NCBI RefSeq assembly: GCF_024606225.1
Contig: NZ_JAGRPU010000021.1
Location: 1-64,000, forward strand
DNA from: Endozoicomonas sp. ISHI1
Lineage (GTDB): Bacteria > Pseudomonadota > Gammaproteobacteria > Pseudomonadales > Endozoicomonadaceae
Direction of reading: 5' to 3'
DNA length: 64,000 nt
The position numbers and the translations under genes were made by a program. The notes beneath the pieces are model-generated. The model had not been told where the DNA came from, ran no database searches, and saw only the letters and a list, made by a program, of their open reading frames with translations. Within the stretch, counting starts at the first letter, position 1. Every line of letters begins with the position of its first letter. Below, in pieces: positions 62,501-64,000 of the stretch.

Positions 62501-64000
62501 ATAGTTCATGACATCCAGAAGCACGTCACATAGCTCAGCCAGAGACGTTAGTCGTGCTTCGTTTGCCCGTTCAGCCAATATTGTCAGTTCTTTCTGGAAC
62601 AGTGCCAACTCTTCCCCGGGTAGAGCGTTGCGCCAGGTAGACAGATACTCATCGGCATCCAGCAAAAGGCTCAGATCGCTGTGGGCAAACAGCTGGGTAT
62701 CCTGACCGCCAGTGTATTTTCTTTTGGTGGACTGTGCCTTATATTGCTCGGAGATGAGCTGGGCATTAAGTGCTTCCAGCCAGGACAGGTAATTTTCAGA
62801 GTCCAGTTCTGGTTGCCCGGGTGACAGGGCCAGCTGCTCGAGGCCGTCTTCAATTAGCTCAAGACCCTTCTCCAGCATACTGATCACCCGGTCATTGGCC
62901 GGAATCAGGTGAGCTCTGAAATCCTTGATGTTCTTTTCAAGGGCAACAATGATCTCAGCGAGGGGGGCTATCTCTGCCATCAGGGCAATACCCTTCATGG
63001 TATGGAGAGAGCGTTGTACCTGGTCACTGATTTGACGTTTACCGCCCTGAACTTTTACCTGGTCAACAAAGGATTGGACGACTTCCAGATGAGCCCTGGA
63101 CTCGCCGAGAAATACGTTGAGCAGTTGGATGTCGTAAGCATCCTGTTCGGTCGACTCTGAAATGTCTTTCTGAACCTGTATCTCTGCTTCGGACTCTGGC
63201 ACTGGCTTTGATAACGCTTCAACAATGGCCAGTTGCGTCACCATTGGGTCGGGTTGATCTGTCCGCTCGAAATCGATATCCGGATCACTGACGATGGCGT
63301 CATCAATAGAGTCTTCCTCGTCCTCAATGGTGTATTTTTCACCTTTGGATAAGGCATCTGCCTGCTCCATGCAGACCAGAACATCGTGAGTCAGAACCTG
63401 ACTCTGCTCGGCAAAGTCCGAAATCAGTCCCGGCAGCATATGGGTAACCCGGCTAACCAGTTTGCTCAATTCAGGGCTGTTATGTACGGTTCCGTCGATC
63501 AGGCGGTTCAACATGTTTTCTATGGACCATGCCAGCTCACCCACAACGCTGGCGCCCACCATGCGACCACTGCCTTTCAGGGTATGGAAAGCCCTGCGGA
63601 CATCTTTCAGGGCTTTGAGGTCATCCTGATCATTGACCCAGCCCGTGACACCTTCAGTCAGTTGCGCCTGAACTTCGCCGGCTTCTTCAATGAAGACTGC
63701 CAGTAGCTCGTCGTCGATGATGCTTTCCTGTTCAGCAGGGACTTCTTCGACTATCGAAGCAGGGGCTTGCGGCTGTCCGGGCTCAGCCACCCGTGAAGCT
63801 TGAGTCGGAGCCTCTGCCTCTGCGCTGCCTGACGTGGTGAAATTGAACTGGACCACATCGTATGGGCTGACTTCTACAGGTCTTTGTCTGTTGGTGAGGG
63901 TCACAGAAGCCTGAACTGCCAGATCATTGGTTTCTGTTGAACTCTGTTTTTCTTCCGCCAAGGGCTCTTGTAATTGATCTTCATCGAGGGTGACGGGGGC
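59567..64000 (-). CDS. chpA: Hybrid chemotaxis-type kinase ChpA/PilL (5' end outside window)
   Basis: Open across the window edge; about 1477 residues visible, C-terminus complete. Counted from codon 63961, it has Hpt domains with phospho-His 126 (RRAFHTLKGSGRMVG), His 320 (RSLHTMKGIALMAE) and His 688 (RSLHTLKGSARMAD). A degenerate Hpt-like helix bundle without His lies near 435-500. Then come a CheA dimerisation/ATPase core (LEHLLRNAIDHGIEPSVEDR, ELSDDGRGI, GRGLGLDVV), a CheW domain (from about 1180) and a C-terminal receiver (VLVVDDSVTVRKV, phospho-Asp in IILLDIEMPKMDGYEV). It controls type IV pilus twitching and surface sensing in relatives. An in-frame TTG at 63961 is not a real start because the frame continues upstream. 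Confidence 0.93.
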   Translation of the reverse strand, partial: APVTLDEDQLQEPLAEEKQSSTETNDLAVQASVTLTNRQRPVEVSPYDVVQFNFTTSGSAEAEAPTQASRVAEPGQPQAPASIVEEVPAEQESIIDDELLAVFIEEAGEVQAQLTEGVTGWVNDQDDLKALKDVRRAFHTLKGSGRMVGASVVGELAWSIENMLNRLIDGTVHNSPELSKLVSRVTHMLPGLISDFAEQSQVLTHDVLVCMEQADALSKGEKYTIEDEEDSIDDAIVSDPDIDFERTDQPDPMVTQLAIVEALSKPVPESEAEIQVQKDISESTEQDAYDIQLLNVFLGESRAHLEVVQSFVDQVKVQGGKRQISDQVQRSLHTMKGIALMAEIAPLAEIIVALEKNIKDFRAHLIPANDRVISMLEKGLELIEDGLEQLALSPGQPELDSENYLSWLEALNAQLISEQYKAQSTKRKYTGGQDTQLFAHSDLSLLLDADEYLSTWRNALPGEELALFQKELTILAERANEARLTSLAELCDVLLDVMNYLDKHQNILPGVLAAPLSNGFEALVDMMNMVAAQQTPVPPQSVFAELRESLEALLVAEAAQAEPVFENIEIEEVVLASSTPEFVIKSPEVEEVVLESLTKEPAIEEQPALEPEAEATVVVKDVEEMLLEPIVTEKAAALNIETELEEHDLELLELFLEEATDLAEDCHHALDDWLNNRENLTTLTDLQRSLHTLKGSARMADQPELGDLSHAIEAIYSAIATGRSAADKAPVHLLQAAHDQVDQMLIALKHQQTPDSVIPMVEKLEMWAINNDSEAELPTPATTQAPLEVLPDYLGRVKKETDTTCEQPADTAVGDTLVFVEEPLNKDVFREPESGKNASNAPEIIVEEPALATTRIETPVTSSAAHRLSKDIELIRVPAQLLESLINLSGESNIHRGRIEQQIHDIGSILVEMNSTIDRVKEQLSRLDTETQAQIISTFEEEYGSNPEFDPLEMDQYSELSQLSRSLVESATDLQDLKEGIQEKNRDAESLLLQQSRTLIELQEKLMQARMVSFSRLLPRLRKITRQLSTELDKPVNLNVTNAEGEMDRTMLERILAPLEHLLRNAIDHGIEPSVEDRLRLGKPKTGNLTLAIARDGADIVIELSDDGRGINLQAVHAKALEKHLITPEDELTDQEIAQLILEPDFSTAESVTQISGRGLGLDVVNTEMRQMGGSIQINSEPGKGTSFKLRLPFTLSVNRALMVEVADNLYALPMQAIDGITVLDRKVLIDCYQNNTPLQYGGEGHQLIFLGELLGDANPKIQPEQCPVVIVQRGGKNLALHVDEIMGGSEIFAKSLGPQFAGLVGVNGATILGDGRVAIIIDPATLFHRHRIEQHCVELTSQMEEEAETIQRVLVVDDSVTVRKVTTRLLERNGYLVETARDGVEAMTRLAESSYDIILLDIEMPKMDGYEVASAVRNDGRLKSLPIIMITSRTGEKHKARAFSLGVNEYLGKPFQENEMLASIEKLIGAKAHNNQ

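Overview
The window reads as a chromosome segment of a marine, host-associated gammaproteobacterium, most likely Endozoicomonas or a close relative. This is an inference from two things. The housekeeping blocks are gammaproteobacterial (thiE-hemL, radA, nrdR, ribDE/ribBA/ribH-nusB-thiL-pgpA, tkt, epd-ahcY-metF, rsmE-chpC-chpA). Between them sit many eukaryote-like genes: RING-like zinc fingers, an Rpn10-like proteasome-subunit homologue, a SET domain protein, three ankyrin proteins and an exported T4 Rnl2-type RNA ligase. No tRNA, rRNA or CRISPR array was seen.

Layout. 1-1814 (-) is the 5' part of a giant secreted adhesin with a LapA-like N-terminal retention module and VCBS/cadherin-like repeats. 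2055-6555 is core: DUF1820, a membrane protein, thiE-hemL and radA. 6609-9715 holds two related secreted RING-like proteins, followed by an orphan 573-residue protein. 11756-13482 is the divergent hmp/nsrR nitric-oxide module with two operator-like palindromes, followed by ydiJ. 17039-20384 holds small secreted proteins and the exported RNA ligase. 20612-24919 is ettA, a DUF29 gene, glyA and nrdR. 24955-29882 is an accessory block between nrdR and ribD, which are normally adjacent: a Na/Ca exchanger, an exported LD-carboxypeptidase, the Rpn10-like gene between 470-bp direct repeats, a thioesterase and a VOC protein. 30034-35636 is the riboflavin/nusB/thiL/pgpA operon. An IS element follows at 35768-37140, then DUF3015, DUF4105, a FlgO-like lipoprotein pair, a retropepsin-like protease, stand-alone ribA, a degenerate MerR-like gene, an ACR3 arsenite pump and tkt. 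46918-52171 is a four-gene minus-strand cluster of a SET protein and three ankyrin paralogues. The window ends with tpm, a Bcr/CflA pump, epd-ahcY-metF-rsmE, chpC and most of chpA.

How the genes work together. The core genes supply riboflavin (RibD, RibE, RibBA, RibH and RibA), thiamine (ThiE, ThiL), haem precursor (HemL), one-carbon and methionine-cycle metabolism (GlyA, MetF, AhcY), pentose-phosphate and PLP precursors (Tkt, Epd), and Chp-type surface-motility signalling. The accessory genes suggest a set of exported or translocated proteins aimed at a eukaryotic host's ubiquitin-proteasome system, chromatin and RNA. The strongest novelty candidates are (1) the Rnl2-type RNA ligase with a signal peptide and a ~300-residue N-terminal extension, and (2) the Rpn10 homologue (vWA plus two ubiquitin-interacting motifs), whose signal peptide is a duplicate of the neighbouring carboxypeptidase's and which lies exactly between two copies of a 470-bp segment.
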